This document shows, piece after piece, positions 17,047 to 26,306 of a DNA stretch of 62,237 nt (its first letter is position 1; every line of letters starts with the position of its first letter). The notes beneath the pieces were generated by a model that saw only the letters and a list, made by a program, of their open reading frames with translations, had not been told where the DNA came from and did not search any database. Both the position numbers and the translations under genes were made by a program. This DNA comes from Lactococcus formosensis (GTDB lineage: Bacteria; Bacillota; Bacilli; Lactobacillales; Streptococcaceae), in the NCBI RefSeq assembly GCF_018403745.1, contig NZ_BOVP01000010.1:1-62237 (forward strand), read 5' to 3'.

Positions 17047-18759
17047 TTATCCGATAAATGTTGTAATCTCTTTTTCAAAATGATCAATCTTACTTTGTGC
17101 TTGTTCTTCTGTATCTGCTACAGCAGCCATATAGAATTTTATCTTTGGCTCTGTACCTGAAGGACGAACAGCAATCCAGCTACCATCTTCTAAATGATAT
17201 TTTAAAACATCAGAAGGAGGAGTTGTTAATTTTTCAACTTTGCCACTGTGTGATGTTGCAGTAAGTTCTTTGAAATCTTCAGTCAAAAGAATTTCAAGAC
17301 CGTCAAATTTTTCTGGTGCATTGTCACGGAATTTACCCATGATTTCAGCGATTTGTTCTTTCCCAGTGCTTCCTTCAAGCGTAACTGAAAGTGTTTTTTC
17401 AACAAAGTAGCCATATTCAGCATAGATATCTTGAATACCATCATACAGAGTTTTACCTAAAGAACGGTAGTAAGCTGCAACTTCGCAGATGAGGAGCATC
17501 GCTTGAATAGCATCTTTATCACGGACGAATGGCTTGATGAGATAGCCAAAGCTTTCCTCAAAACCAAACATGTAAGTGTGTTCACCTGTAGTTTCCCAAG
17601 CATGAATTTTTTCACCAATGAATTTGAAACCAGTAAGTACATTGAACATTTCGACATTGTAGCTTTCAGCAATGTGGCTGACTAGCTCAGTAGAAACGAT
17701 AGACTTAGCCATAGCTGCATTCGTAGGTAAAGTGCCAGCAGTTTTGTGTGCTTCAAGGATATATTTAGCTAAAACGGCACCAATTTGGTTACCTGTCAAA
17801 GGTTGGTAACTTCCATCAGGTAAGCGGACTTCAACACCGATGCGATCGGCATCAGGGTCAGTCGCAACAAGCATATCTGCACCAACTTTACGGCCAAGTT
17901 CTTCAGACATAGCAAAGGCTGCTTGACTTTCAGGGTTTGGTGATTTTACAGTTGAAAAGTCTGGATCGGGGATAGCTTGCTCTTCTACAACAGCAATTTT
18001 TTCAAAACCAGCTGTGGCAAGCGCACGACGTCCAAGCATTTCTCCTGTCCCGTGGAGTGGTGTGTAAACGATGTTAAGGTCACGACCATATTTGTTAATT
18101 AATTCATGATTGATGGTTACAGTCTCGATATTTTTAAGATATTTTGCATCAATATCTTCACCAATAACTGTAATCATACCCTCGGCAATATATTTTTCCG
18201 TATCACCTAAAGTGATAGAGAAAATGTCATCAATTTGACGAATATATTCAGTCAAGGCTGCAGCATCTTCAGGTGGCATTTGTCCGCCGTCTTCACCGTA
18301 AACTTTATAGCCGTTGTAAGGCGCAGGGTTATGGCTGGCTGTGATCATAACACCTGTAAGAGTTTTCAGCTCACGAATTGTAAAGCTTAATGCAGGAGTA
18401 GGACGGAGACTGTCATAGACATAGCTTGGAATCCCATGGTCTGCTAGGATTGTTGCCGTTTCCATAGCAAACTCTTTAGAAAAGTGACGGCTGTCATAAG
18501 CAATAGCTACACCACGTTTTTTAGCTTCGCCTTTGCTGTCCATTAAACGTGCAAGACCTTCAGTTGTTAAACGTACGGTATAAATATTCATACGATTTGT
18601 TCCTGCACCTAAAAGGCCACGTTGACCAGCTGTACCAAACTCAAGATATGTATAGAAAGCATCTTCCTTTGTTTTTTCATCCATTTCAAGAAGTTCTTTA
18701 TGCAAGTCGGGTGTTAAGTCAGCATTTAGCCATTGTTCATAAATTTCATTGTATGACAT
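17047..18759 (-). CDS. alpha-phosphoglucomutase / phosphomannomutase
   Basis: Interconverts hexose 1- and 6-phosphates for glycan and nucleotide-sugar synthesis. The 570-residue alpha-D-phosphohexomutase has the phosphoserine loop TASHNP (S142), the metal loop DPDADRIG near residue 302, the sugar loop GFEESFGY and the phosphate-binding RPSGTEPK near the C-terminus. It resembles PgcA of Bacillus. Monocistronic, with AGGA before its ATG and a strong terminator. Confidence 0.94.
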   Translation of the reverse strand: MSYNEIYEQWLNADLTPDLHKELLEMDEKTKEDAFYTYLEFGTAGQRGLLGAGTNRMNIYTVRLTTEGLARLMDSKGEAKKRGVAIAYDSRHFSKEFAMETATILADHGIPSYVYDSLRPTPALSFTIRELKTLTGVMITASHNPAPYNGYKVYGEDGGQMPPEDAAALTEYIRQIDDIFSITLGDTEKYIAEGMITVIGEDIDAKYLKNIETVTINHELINKYGRDLNIVYTPLHGTGEMLGRRALATAGFEKIAVVEEQAIPDPDFSTVKSPNPESQAAFAMSEELGRKVGADMLVATDPDADRIGVEVRLPDGSYQPLTGNQIGAVLAKYILEAHKTAGTLPTNAAMAKSIVSTELVSHIAESYNVEMFNVLTGFKFIGEKIHAWETTGEHTYMFGFEESFGYLIKPFVRDKDAIQAMLLICEVAAYYRSLGKTLYDGIQDIYAEYGYFVEKTLSVTLEGSTGKEQIAEIMGKFRDNAPEKFDGLEILLTEDFKELTATSHSGKVEKLTTPPSDVLKYHLEDGSWIAVRPSGTEPKIKFYMAAVADTEEQAQSKIDHFEKEITTFIG

Positions 18760-18883
18760 TGTTATCCTCCAAAGCCTTTATTTTAAAGGCTTCAATCAGT
18801 TATTGTTAATTTAAAATCCTAATCAAAAATGAATTCGGTTTCAGATGTATTATATCATTTTTCATTTTTATTTTCCAAAAAAT

Positions 18884-18910
18884 AAAAAAACAGACATGAC
18901 TTGGTCTGCT
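18884..18910 (-). terminator. terminator of coaB-coaC-panT
   Basis: Minus-strand stem CAGAC / GTCTG followed by a run of seven T residues, 8 bases after the panT stop. Confidence 0.75.
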
Positions 18911-18917
18911 TTGTGAT

Positions 18918-19499
18918 TTATCTTGATTTTTCTAATGACGGAACAATCGCTGCTGTTAAAATGATAGCGATAATGACTTCTGCAATGGAATTACTTGTTA
19001 TGATCAGCTGTATCAGGCCTGCGAAAGTCATCCCTGTGTATTGACCAAAAAATAAAGTAATGAAACTTAAGACAAGGACTGTATTAGTAGCTGTACCGAC
19101 AAAAGCAGCAATACCTGCCCCCGTACGATTTTGGATGGCTTTATAAATAAAATAAGGAAATACACCAATGAGGATTCGCGGAACGATAGCAACCACTAAA
19201 GCCCAGAGCGAACCATGATTCGTACCCGGGATGGGTTGAAGTGGACTAAATACATAACTTAAAGGTGTAGTAAGGATTGTGGAGTTAATAACGCTAATGA
19301 TCCCCATTACGAGCCCTAAGAAAGCACCTTTACGTGCACCTAAGATAATTGAACCTATGATTACGGGTATATGCAAGAGCGTAGGTACAATGGGTAATGG
19401 CCACACGCTATAGACGATTTGACTCAAAACTTGCACGACAACCATGATAGCAATAAAAATTGCGAGGATGGCAATATCAGATGCTTTTGATTTTTTCAT
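18918..19499 (-). CDS. panT: pantothenate ECF transporter S component PanT
   Basis: A 193-residue protein with about six membrane helices of the ECF substrate-specificity type. Substrate is inferred from context: it is the last gene of an operon with both halves of phosphopantothenoylcysteine synthesis, the usual place for PanT in lactic acid bacteria. The shared EcfA/EcfT energising module is not in this window. Three bases separate it from coaC. Confidence 0.85.
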   Translation of the reverse strand: MKKSKASDIAILAIFIAIMVVVQVLSQIVYSVWPLPIVPTLLHIPVIIGSIILGARKGAFLGLVMGIISVINSTILTTPLSYVFSPLQPIPGTNHGSLWALVVAIVPRILIGVFPYFIYKAIQNRTGAGIAAFVGTATNTVLVLSFITLFFGQYTGMTFAGLIQLIITSNSIAEVIIAIILTAAIVPSLEKSR

Positions 19500-19502
19500 G
19501 TT

Positions 19503-20054
19503 TTAAATTTCCTTAATTTTAGTAGATTGATCTAGCGTATCAACAATGATGTCAATATCTGCGAGTGCGCCTTCACCAAAGTCTCCACAAGCTAAGAGAG
19601 ATTGTTTGGGTTGTATAACATTGTATCCTATTGATTTTAAAATATCAATATTTTTCCTTGTTAAAGGATTGGTGTACATATTGGTATTCATGGCAGGAGC
19701 GATGTATTTGGTCTTGCTGGGATGAAGCGCAAGGGCTACAGATGTTACAATATCAGAAGCAGCACCATGAGAAAGGCGACTTATAGTATCAGCTGTAGCA
19801 GGCGCAACAACAAAAATATCAGTGTGTTTTGCAATATCGATATGGTTAACAACATCGGGATGTTCTTCATCCATAATATCAATGTGTACTTTATTTTTAG
19901 ATAAAACTTGCAAAGTCAAAGGCGTAATAAATTGTGTAGCTGCTTTTGTCATTAAAACGGTAACGTTGTGGTTCTTTTTATTGAGCATTGAGACGATATC
20001 TGCAGCTTTGTAGGCTGCAATACTGCCAGTAACAGCGAGAGTTATATTAGCCAT
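19503..20054 (-). CDS. coaC: phosphopantothenoylcysteine decarboxylase CoaC
   Basis: FMN-dependent decarboxylation to 4'-phosphopantetheine in CoA synthesis. The 183-residue flavoprotein has TGSIAAYK near the N-terminus, NHIDIAKHTD with the catalytic histidine, and PAMNTNMYTNP plus ACGDFGEGALAD for substrate binding. ATG 20054 has an AGGAGG site inside the end of coaB and overlaps the coaB stop; the longer frame starting at 20135 is an overlap artefact. CoaB and CoaC are split into two genes as in streptococci. Confidence 0.94.
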   Translation of the reverse strand: MANITLAVTGSIAAYKAADIVSMLNKKNHNVTVLMTKAATQFITPLTLQVLSKNKVHIDIMDEEHPDVVNHIDIAKHTDIFVVAPATADTISRLSHGAASDIVTSVALALHPSKTKYIAPAMNTNMYTNPLTRKNIDILKSIGYNVIQPKQSLLACGDFGEGALADIDIIVDTLDQSTKIKEI

Positions 20055-20745
20055 GATGTACCTCCTCGGATTTTTTAACAATTTCTTGGGCAATTTGTGG
20101 TTTAGTTCTAAGCCGAGTAATATCTGCAGAATCACTCACTAAGAAGGCCAGATGATTTTCTCCCTGGATATTAGTCAGATCATTTGCAATGATAAAATCA
20201 GCAGAAACTTCTTTTCGTTTGCTTTGCGCAACCTCCAGCAGGTGTTCCTCACTAACACCAGAAAGGAGTTTAAAGCCAAAAAGCAGAACCTCAGGCTTCC
20301 ATTTTTTGATAAATGAAATAACTTTTGGTGTTTTTTCCAAGAGCATCATTTGGTACTCAGATTTTGAGGATATTTTTTTCTGTACTTTAGGGCGAAAGTG
20401 AATGAGCTGTTCTTTTGAAAGCGGCTGTGGCAAGTCATCTAATCCAGTCATATAAACAGGACGATAATCAGACACTGCCATACTGTGTACAACAACATCC
20501 ACTGACGGAAGGAATTTCTCTACATTGTCGAGTAAATCTTGCGTATCCCCAATTGGAATAATAGTTAAATTTTCTTGCTCTACTGGCAGTTGTGCGAAAC
20601 GTCCAGCTAATAAAATAACATGATGTCCATGTGTCAAAAATTCTTCAGCAGTTAATTTTCCTAAACCACCTGTAGCGAAATTAGTAATGCCACGGACGGT
20701 ATCAATGGACTCAGTGGTACCACCTGCTGTAATTAATATCTTCAT
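20047..20745 (-). CDS. coaB: phosphopantothenate-cysteine ligase CoaB
   Basis: Joins cysteine to 4'-phosphopantothenate. The 232-residue stand-alone CoaB has the nucleotide-binding start ILITAGGTTESID, the RGITNFATGGLG segment and the conserved KKI in FRPKVQKKISS. First gene of the coaB-coaC-panT operon; overlaps coaC by eight bases. Confidence 0.93.
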   Translation of the reverse strand: MKILITAGGTTESIDTVRGITNFATGGLGKLTAEEFLTHGHHVILLAGRFAQLPVEQENLTIIPIGDTQDLLDNVEKFLPSVDVVVHSMAVSDYRPVYMTGLDDLPQPLSKEQLIHFRPKVQKKISSKSEYQMMLLEKTPKVISFIKKWKPEVLLFGFKLLSGVSEEHLLEVAQSKRKEVSADFIIANDLTNIQGENHLAFLVSDSADITRLRTKPQIAQEIVKKSEEVHHG

Positions 20746-20820
20746 GGCTTTATTTTAACCTAAGTTTTTTCGCAATGCAAGAAGAGTATACCCCAAGAGG
20801 TAATAAACTAAAGAAAGCGA

Positions 20821-20849
20821 TTGCAATAATTAAAGATATGAACTATAAT
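20821..20849 (+). promoter_or_regulatory. promoter of the cysteine-desulfidase gene
   Basis: TTGCAA (20821-20826), exactly 17 bases, TATAAT (20844-20849). The transcription start would fall near 20856, so the in-frame ATG at 20855 cannot carry a leader. Confidence 0.85.
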
Positions 20850-20884
20850 TTAAAATGAAAAAGTCAAAAAGAAAAGAGAGCAAT

Positions 20885-22174
20885 ATGCTGACAGAAGAAA
20901 TTAGAAATAGTTTTTTACAAGTTTTAGAAGAAGGCGTTAAGCCCGCTACAGGTTGTACAGAACCTGTAGCTGTTGCATATGCTGCTGCAGTATGCCGCAA
21001 GTATTTAGGTAATTCTAGTGTTGATCGGATAGACATACGAGTATCGGCTAATGTGATGAAAAATGCCTTAGCTGTGATTGTTCCAGGAACGGGAGAATCT
21101 GGAGTAGAAGTAGCTGCAGCTGCAGGTGCCCTAGCAGGAAATGCTGCAGCTGGCTTGAAGGTAATTTCTGAACTATCACCAGATAGAGTTCCAGAAATTA
21201 TTAGCCTTGCTCGGTCAAACCAAGTGAAAGCTGAGGTTGCTTCTGTAGCAGATAAATTGTACGTTGAAGTTAGCATAGCTTCAGGATGTGAAACAGTTAC
21301 AGTTAAAATTGCAGGGGGGCACACTTCCATTTACTGGATACAAAAAAATAAAGAAGTGATTTTCAAAAAAGAAAAACTTCAATCTAATGAAGAAGCAAGT
21401 AGTGTTGAATTTTTAAAAAAACGTAGCTTTATAGAAATCTGGGATTTTGCTACAAGCCAAAACTTGGAAAATATTTTTCCTCTAATCAAAGCACAAGAAT
21501 TAAATATGGCTTTGGCTTCAGAAGGTTTGAGCTATGATTATGGGATGAAGATAGGTAAAACTTTACTCAACCACAGAAGCCTTTCAGAACTCAGTCTCGA
21601 GGAACAGATAGTCATTTGTACGGCCGCAGCTTCTGATGCACGGATGGGAGGGTGCCAGCGTGCGGCAATGACAAATTCTGGTTCAGGAAATCAAGGCATT
21701 ACAGCTACAGTTCCTGTTTGTGTCTTTGCACAAAATAGGAGTGTGAGTGAAGAAAAACTTATTAGGGCATTAACTCTTTCACATCTTACAGCTCTTTATA
21801 TTCATGCTTTTTTACCTTTACTTTCTGCTTATTGTGCTACAGATTCAGCAGCGATGGGAGCCGCGGCCGGTTTGATTTACCTCGAATCAGAGGATAAAAT
21901 AAAGGCTGAGAAGGCAATTAAGAATATGATTGGTGATGCAGTAGGGATGATTTGTGACGGGGCCGGTTTTTCTTGTGCGATAAAGGTAGTAAGTTCTGTA
22001 TCTTCGATGTATCGAGCAGTACAGCTTGCTCAGGCAGATATAGTTATTCCGGCAACGAATGGAATTGTTTCTGAAGACGTGGATAACTGTATTCGAGATT
22101 TAGGACTTTATGTTTCTAGCGGAATGAAGAATTCTGATCCTATTATATTAGATATTATGATGAACAAGAAATAA
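20885..22174 (+). CDS. L-cysteine desulfidase-like protein (CyuA/YhaM, UPF0597)
   Basis: Family members break cysteine into pyruvate, ammonia and sulfide using a [4Fe-4S] cluster related to serine dehydratase alpha chains. The 429-residue protein shows the signature GVKPATGCTEPVA near residue 18, SDARMGGCQRAAMTNSGSG in the middle and ICDGAGFSC late, supplying the conserved cysteines. I start at ATG 20885 (AGAGAG upstream) because the promoter -10 ends at 20849, leaving ATG 20855 at the transcription start. Divergent from coaB, which uses cysteine. Confidence 0.83.
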   Translation: MLTEEIRNSFLQVLEEGVKPATGCTEPVAVAYAAAVCRKYLGNSSVDRIDIRVSANVMKNALAVIVPGTGESGVEVAAAAGALAGNAAAGLKVISELSPDRVPEIISLARSNQVKAEVASVADKLYVEVSIASGCETVTVKIAGGHTSIYWIQKNKEVIFKKEKLQSNEEASSVEFLKKRSFIEIWDFATSQNLENIFPLIKAQELNMALASEGLSYDYGMKIGKTLLNHRSLSELSLEEQIVICTAAASDARMGGCQRAAMTNSGSGNQGITATVPVCVFAQNRSVSEEKLIRALTLSHLTALYIHAFLPLLSAYCATDSAAMGAAAGLIYLESEDKIKAEKAIKNMIGDAVGMICDGAGFSCAIKVVSSVSSMYRAVQLAQADIVIPATNGIVSEDVDNCIRDLGLYVSSGMKNSDPIILDIMMNKK

Positions 22175-22185
22175 AAAGTAACAAG

Positions 22186-22218
22186 AAAAAGCTTAGAGAA
22201 TGTTCTCTAAGCTTTTTT
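22186..22218. terminator. bidirectional terminator
   Basis: AAAAAGCTTAGAGAA / TTCTCTAAGCTTTTT between convergent genes; symmetric A- and T-runs. Confidence 0.9.
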
Positions 22219-22398
22219 CTATTGTTTAGGTTCACCATGTGGATAAAAGTTATCTTTAGCCATCTCATCATAAATGACATAAATTGCTTCACGAGGAGCT
22301 CCTGTATGTTTCATCACAGATTCTGTGATTTCTTTTGCTAAAGCTTTTTTGGCCTCAGCACTACGTCCTTCGACTAATTCAACATGTACAAACGGCAT
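22219..22398 (-). CDS. 4-oxalocrotonate tautomerase family protein
   Basis: A 59-residue tautomerase whose N-terminal Pro (MPFVHVELVEGR) would become the catalytic base after Met removal; the pattern EAKKALAKEITESV is typical. I start at ATG 22398, preceded by AGGAGG; the longer frame upstream only adds low-complexity residues and would destroy the N-terminal proline. Physiological substrate unknown. Confidence 0.9.
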   Translation of the reverse strand: MPFVHVELVEGRSAEAKKALAKEITESVMKHTGAPREAIYVIYDEMAKDNFYPHGEPKQ

Positions 22399-22685
22399 AA
22401 TAATCCTCCTTAGGATTGTTTTTATATGCTTTATTTTATCATTTTTCCTGGGAATGAGCATCTTTTTAAATAGGAACAATATAACAATGTAAAAATAGTA
22501 TGCTTTCCAAGCTTATTTTTTTGATTTTATAATTTATAATTATTCATATAATGTAATTTTAGAAAAAGTCTAAAAATTCTAACGATTACAAAATTGCAGT
22601 TTTAAACTCTGTTTTCAGTACTTTTGTGAAAACTAGATATAGAGGAGGAGTTGAATAAAAAAATGATTGTTGAATAAATACTTAA

Positions 22686-23123
22686 ATAGATGGTATTGCT
22701 TATGTTATTTCACAATTTGTAGGTGCACTTGCTGCTTCTGCAGTACTGTCTATTTTCATTAAAGCTTTGAACCTTCCTAAGGATGGATTTGGACAAACAG
22801 ACTTCCCAAATATTACAGCTGGAGAAGCTTTCTTATTTGAAGCTATCATTACCTTCTTATTTGTATTTGTTATTTTGATGGTAACCAGTGAGAAATATGG
22901 TAATGCGGCATTAGCACCAGTTGCTATTGGTTTAGCTTTAGCATTTTTAATCATTGTTGCTTTGAACTTGACAGGAGGATCATTGAATCCAGCACGTAGT
23001 TTCGGTCCTGCTGTCTTTGCAGGCGGTATGGCATTGTCACACTATTGGGTTTACTTATTGGCACCATTAGTAGGTGCTGCAATTGCTGCAGTAGCTGCTA
23101 AGTTTATGGGTAGCGAAGAGTAG
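22686..23123 (+). pseudogene. aquaporin/glycerol facilitator, 5'-truncated
   Basis: The frame contains the C-terminal half of an MIP channel: a mid-protein segment (GIAYVISQFVGALAASAVL), the second half-helix motif NPA in GGSLNPARSFGPAVF, and the last helix. The first half with the first NPA box is absent, and the frame opens at a stop (22683) with no start. A ribosome-binding site and a five-codon frame (GGAGGAGTTGAATAAAAAAATG, split motif near 22641-22664) sit upstream, so a deletion probably fused the original leader to the second half. Cannot form a channel as it stands. Confidence 0.85.
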
Positions 23124-23132
23124 TTATAAAAG

Positions 23133-23160
23133 AACAGGAAATTTACAACCTGTTTTTTTA
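23133..23160 (+). terminator. terminator after the aquaporin remnant
   Basis: AACAGG / CCTGTT stem, nine-base loop, T-run of seven. It survives although the gene is broken. Confidence 0.75.
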
Positions 23161-23198
23161 TATTTTGAAGAAATAATTCCTACAAAAATGTATAATAA

Positions 23199-23229
23199 AA
23201 AAATGCCTCGCTTTACGAGAGCATTTTTA
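23199..23229 (-). terminator. terminator of the LPXTG gene
   Basis: On the minus strand AAAATGCTCTCG / CGAGGCATTTTTTT with loop TAAAG. Confidence 0.8.
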
Positions 23230-23231
23230 TT

Positions 23232-25189
23232 TTATACTTGTCTATTTTGGCGTAGCGAAAAAACTATTAGCGATACGATGAGAAGGAAAAATCCAGAAAT
23301 TACAGAGATAAGGTCATTACTATCTCCTGTTTTTGGTAAAGCATTCACCTTCATATTTTGTGTATCTTCTGCATGATTTGTAGATGAGATTGCAGCGTTT
23401 GTTTTAGTTACCTGTGCTTTTGCTTTGTTTCTTGACTTTTTCTCTTCTTCTACAGATGTTATTTTTTCAACATTCTTCGATTTATTTTCTAGGTCTTTTT
23501 GAACAGGGTCGACATTTGCTTCAACATGATTTTTTTCAGCGGTTTGATTGGCAGAATCTTCTGTGACAGAAACAGTTGGTTTTTCAGTTTCGATAGAAGG
23601 AATGTCTTCCAGCAGTTCTGATTCGTCTGTTATCTCTTCTTGAACAGGGTCGACATTTACTTCAACATGATTTTTTTCAGCGGTTTGATTGGCAGAATCT
23701 TCTGTGACAGAAACAGTTGGTTTTTCAGTTTCGATAGAAGGAATGTCTTCCAGCAGTTCTGATTCGTCTGTTATCTCTTCTTGAATAGGGTCGACATTTA
23801 CTTCAACATGATTTTTTTCAGCGGTTTGATTGGCAGAATCTTCTGTGACAGAAACAGTTGGTTTTTCAGTTTCGACAGAAGGAATGTCTTCCAGCAGTTC
23901 TGATTCGTCTGTTATCTCCTCTTGAACAGGGTCGACATTTATTTCAACATGATTTTTTTCAGCAGTTTGATTGGCAGAATCTTCTGTGACAGAGACAGTT
24001 GGTTTTTCAGTTTCGATAGAAGGAATGTCTTCCAGCAGTTCTGATTGGTCTGTTATCTCCTCTTGAACAGGGTCGACATTTACTTCAACATGATTTTTTT
24101 CAGCTGTCTGGTTAGCGTGGTTTTCTGTTACAGAAGAGCCTACGTTTTCCATCTTGATATCTGGGATTTCTTCTAGCTCTTCAAAGTTGTTTTCAATTGT
24201 TTCTTCAGTCGCTTCTTTGATACCTTGTTCACCATTGGCTTCGCCATCTGCAAAAAGATTTACAACATCGGAAGTTCCTTGATCTTGAACTGTTCCTTGA
24301 CCATAAGGGTGGTAATTCACATTGCACGTGTTGGTAAAGGATTTGAGTGTATTGTCTGTGATAATTGTGTTGTACATGAAGCTAAAAGAGGCTAGGCGCG
24401 CATGTTCACGTTTAATTGTAATGATAAATGAATCATCGGGAAGAACCTGTATGCTGCCATATCCTTTGGCTATAAACTCATCACCGCTTATCTGGAACCT
24501 TCCTAAATAATTTTCAATGTTAACGCGAAATGATTGTGCATCAAGTTTTTGTCCAAGTCCGTGCTTATCTGTTAATACAATATCACTTGAGAGTTCTTCC
24601 TTTGTCATGTTAGCATTAACAAACCAACGGACTTTTCCTTTTTCACCAAGCATGTCACCACTCTTCCAAAAGAAAGGAAGAGTGCCTATTTGTCCTGTAT
24701 TCCCCGCATCACCATGAATTGTAATTTCTTGAGCAGTTGCAGTTGTACTTAAATTTGTTTTGATACTTGTATCGTGAGGATTTTTAGTTCTTGTTGCCTG
24801 TAATCCAAAATTAAAGTAGCCTTTGACATGTTCAAGATGATTAACTTTTTCATTAAAAGTGGCAACAACACGGTCTTTATATATCAGTGCCTCACCCAAT
24901 TCACCCAAAGAAATTTTACGAGGAAAGCCGTCGTTTCCGTCATTCCTTGTAACTCAGGAGGAAGTGTGAAAGTAATTGTGTCTCCAGCTTTTACCTTGAG
25001 GTCATCCTTGCTACTAAATTCTACTCTGACAGAAGTCGTCTGTCCCTGAGTCAGTTTAGTATTCGAAAATTTGAGACTATCGATAAAGCTGGTATTGCTT
25101 AACTCTGCAGCAGATGTATGTTCTGAGTGGAGCATTAAACCTAAAAAAGCGGTAAAAAAAATGAGCAATATCTGTATTGTTCGTTTCAT
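23232..25189 (-). pseudogene. LPXTG cell-wall-anchored surface protein, frameshifted
   Basis: Frame 1 (from ATG 25189) gives a signal peptide and the start of an Ig-like adhesin domain (KAGDTITFTLPPELQG). It continues in another frame after about 24945 (GFPRKISLGELGEALIYKDR...), so one base is gained or lost. The second frame holds the rest of a collagen-binding/SDR-like head, about four and a half copies of a 47-residue acidic repeat, and an LPKTG sorting signal with hydrophobic segment and RQNRQV tail. If the shift is real the anchored protein is not made; a sequencing error or phase variation is possible. Confidence 0.75.
23501..24110 (-). repeat. tandem 141-bp repeats in the LPXTG gene
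   Basis: The landmark GAACAGGGTCGACATTT recurs at 23501, 23642, 23783, 23924 and 24065, exactly 141 bases apart, encoding 47-residue units rich in Glu (VDPVQEEITDESELLEDIPS...). Copies are nearly identical, with isolated substitutions (for example ATAGGG in the third). A stalk that would lift the head domain through the wall. Confidence 0.93.
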
Positions 25190-25370
25190 ATAAGAGTATT
25201 TTTCCTTTTTGTGTTCTTTCTATTTTAAAAATTGACTTTTTACAGTCTGTTGAAAATTCTAACAAATTTATTTTCTGAAAACAACTGTATTGACTTGAAG
25301 GTGCAAATATAATTAACAGAAAAAATTTTATTTTGATAAAATAGATGCAGAACATAGAGGAGTAAATAAA

Positions 25371-26159
25371 ATGATAACAGCTATTGCGACAGATATGGAC
25401 GGCACTTTTTTGGATGAAAAATCCACTTATGATAAAAAGTATTTCTCTATACTCCAACAAAAAATGAATGCCAAAGGGATCCGCTTCATTGTGGCCAGTG
25501 GTAATCAATACTTTAAATTAAAGTCTTATTTTTCAGAGACGAAAGATATTATTTTTATTTCTGAAAATGGTGGAATTATTACGATCAATGGTGAGATGGA
25601 AATGGTCGCAAGTTTTGATGCAAAAGAAGTAAGTGAAGTTCTTGGACTACTTGATGAGCTCAAGATTCCTGTTGTAGTATGTGGTGCCAAGAGTGCCTAT
25701 ACTTTAGAAAGTGTTTCAGAGGAGTTTGAAACTTTTGCCCATAAATATTATGAAAATCTAGAGCTTCTTTCCTCTTTTGATGATTTACCTGAAGATACTG
25801 TAGTTAAATTTGCTACGATTATTCCCGAAGCAGAATTAACTACTGTCACATCAACATTGAACAGTCGTTTTAAAAAAGGGATAAAAGCAGTGACCAGTGG
25901 GAATATCTATCTAGATATTGTACTTGAGGGCAGTAATAAAGGAGCAGCTATTAAGAAAGTTTTACAAGAGCTGGAACTTTCTTCTCAAGATTTAGCAGCT
26001 TTTGGAGATGCAAATAATGATCTTGAAATGTTGGAAATGGCTGGTTATTCTTATGCTGTAGCAAATGCTAATATCCAAGCGAAAGAAAAAGCAAAAAGGA
26101 TCATAGGCAGCAATAGGGAGAAAGCCGTACTGTCGGAGATTGAAAAAATCATACAGTAA
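25371..26159 (+). CDS. Cof-type HAD-superfamily phosphatase
   Basis: The 262-residue HAD protein has motif I DMDGTFLD (nucleophile D8, acid D10), a C2-type cap, the lysine-containing segment GSNKGAAIKKVL, and motif IV GDANNDLEML. Relatives act on sugar phosphates or pyridoxal phosphate; the substrate is not predictable. GGAG precedes ATG. Single gene with its own terminator, divergent from the surface-protein gene. Confidence 0.88.
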   Translation: MITAIATDMDGTFLDEKSTYDKKYFSILQQKMNAKGIRFIVASGNQYFKLKSYFSETKDIIFISENGGIITINGEMEMVASFDAKEVSEVLGLLDELKIPVVVCGAKSAYTLESVSEEFETFAHKYYENLELLSSFDDLPEDTVVKFATIIPEAELTTVTSTLNSRFKKGIKAVTSGNIYLDIVLEGSNKGAAIKKVLQELELSSQDLAAFGDANNDLEMLEMAGYSYAVANANIQAKEKAKRIIGSNREKAVLSEIEKIIQ

Positions 26160-26165
26160 AAGCAG

Positions 26166-26199
26166 GAAAAAAGTACAACTTCTATGCGTACTTTTTTAT
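26166..26199 (+). terminator. terminator after the HAD gene
   Basis: AAAAAAGTAC / GTACTTTTTT with an 11-base loop. Confidence 0.82.
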
Positions 26200-26222
26200 T
26201 TTATGTTTTTTAAACTAAAAAA

Positions 26223-26241
26223 TTAAGAAAGTATTAAGAAA
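26223..26241 (+). promoter_or_regulatory. direct repeats upstream of the two-component operon
   Basis: TTAAGAAA at 26223 and 26234, 11 bases start to start, the usual spacing of tandem half-sites for OmpR-type regulators. An extended -10 TGATATACT follows at about 26269-26277. Autoregulation is therefore plausible. Confidence 0.4.
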
Positions 26242-26306
26242 TATAGCTAAAAAGTGTTAATAACTTTCTGATATACTGAGGGCATCAAGTAGAAATGAGG
26301 GGAAAA

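Noticed and set aside
20830..21330. 166-codon minus-strand frame opposite the cysteine-desulfidase gene
   Set aside because: Alanine-rich antisense shadow overlapping the promoter of the real gene.
23501..24110. Regular 141-bp repeats as a CRISPR array
   Set aside because: Units are contiguous, in frame, nearly identical and encode a wall-protein stalk; no unique spacers.
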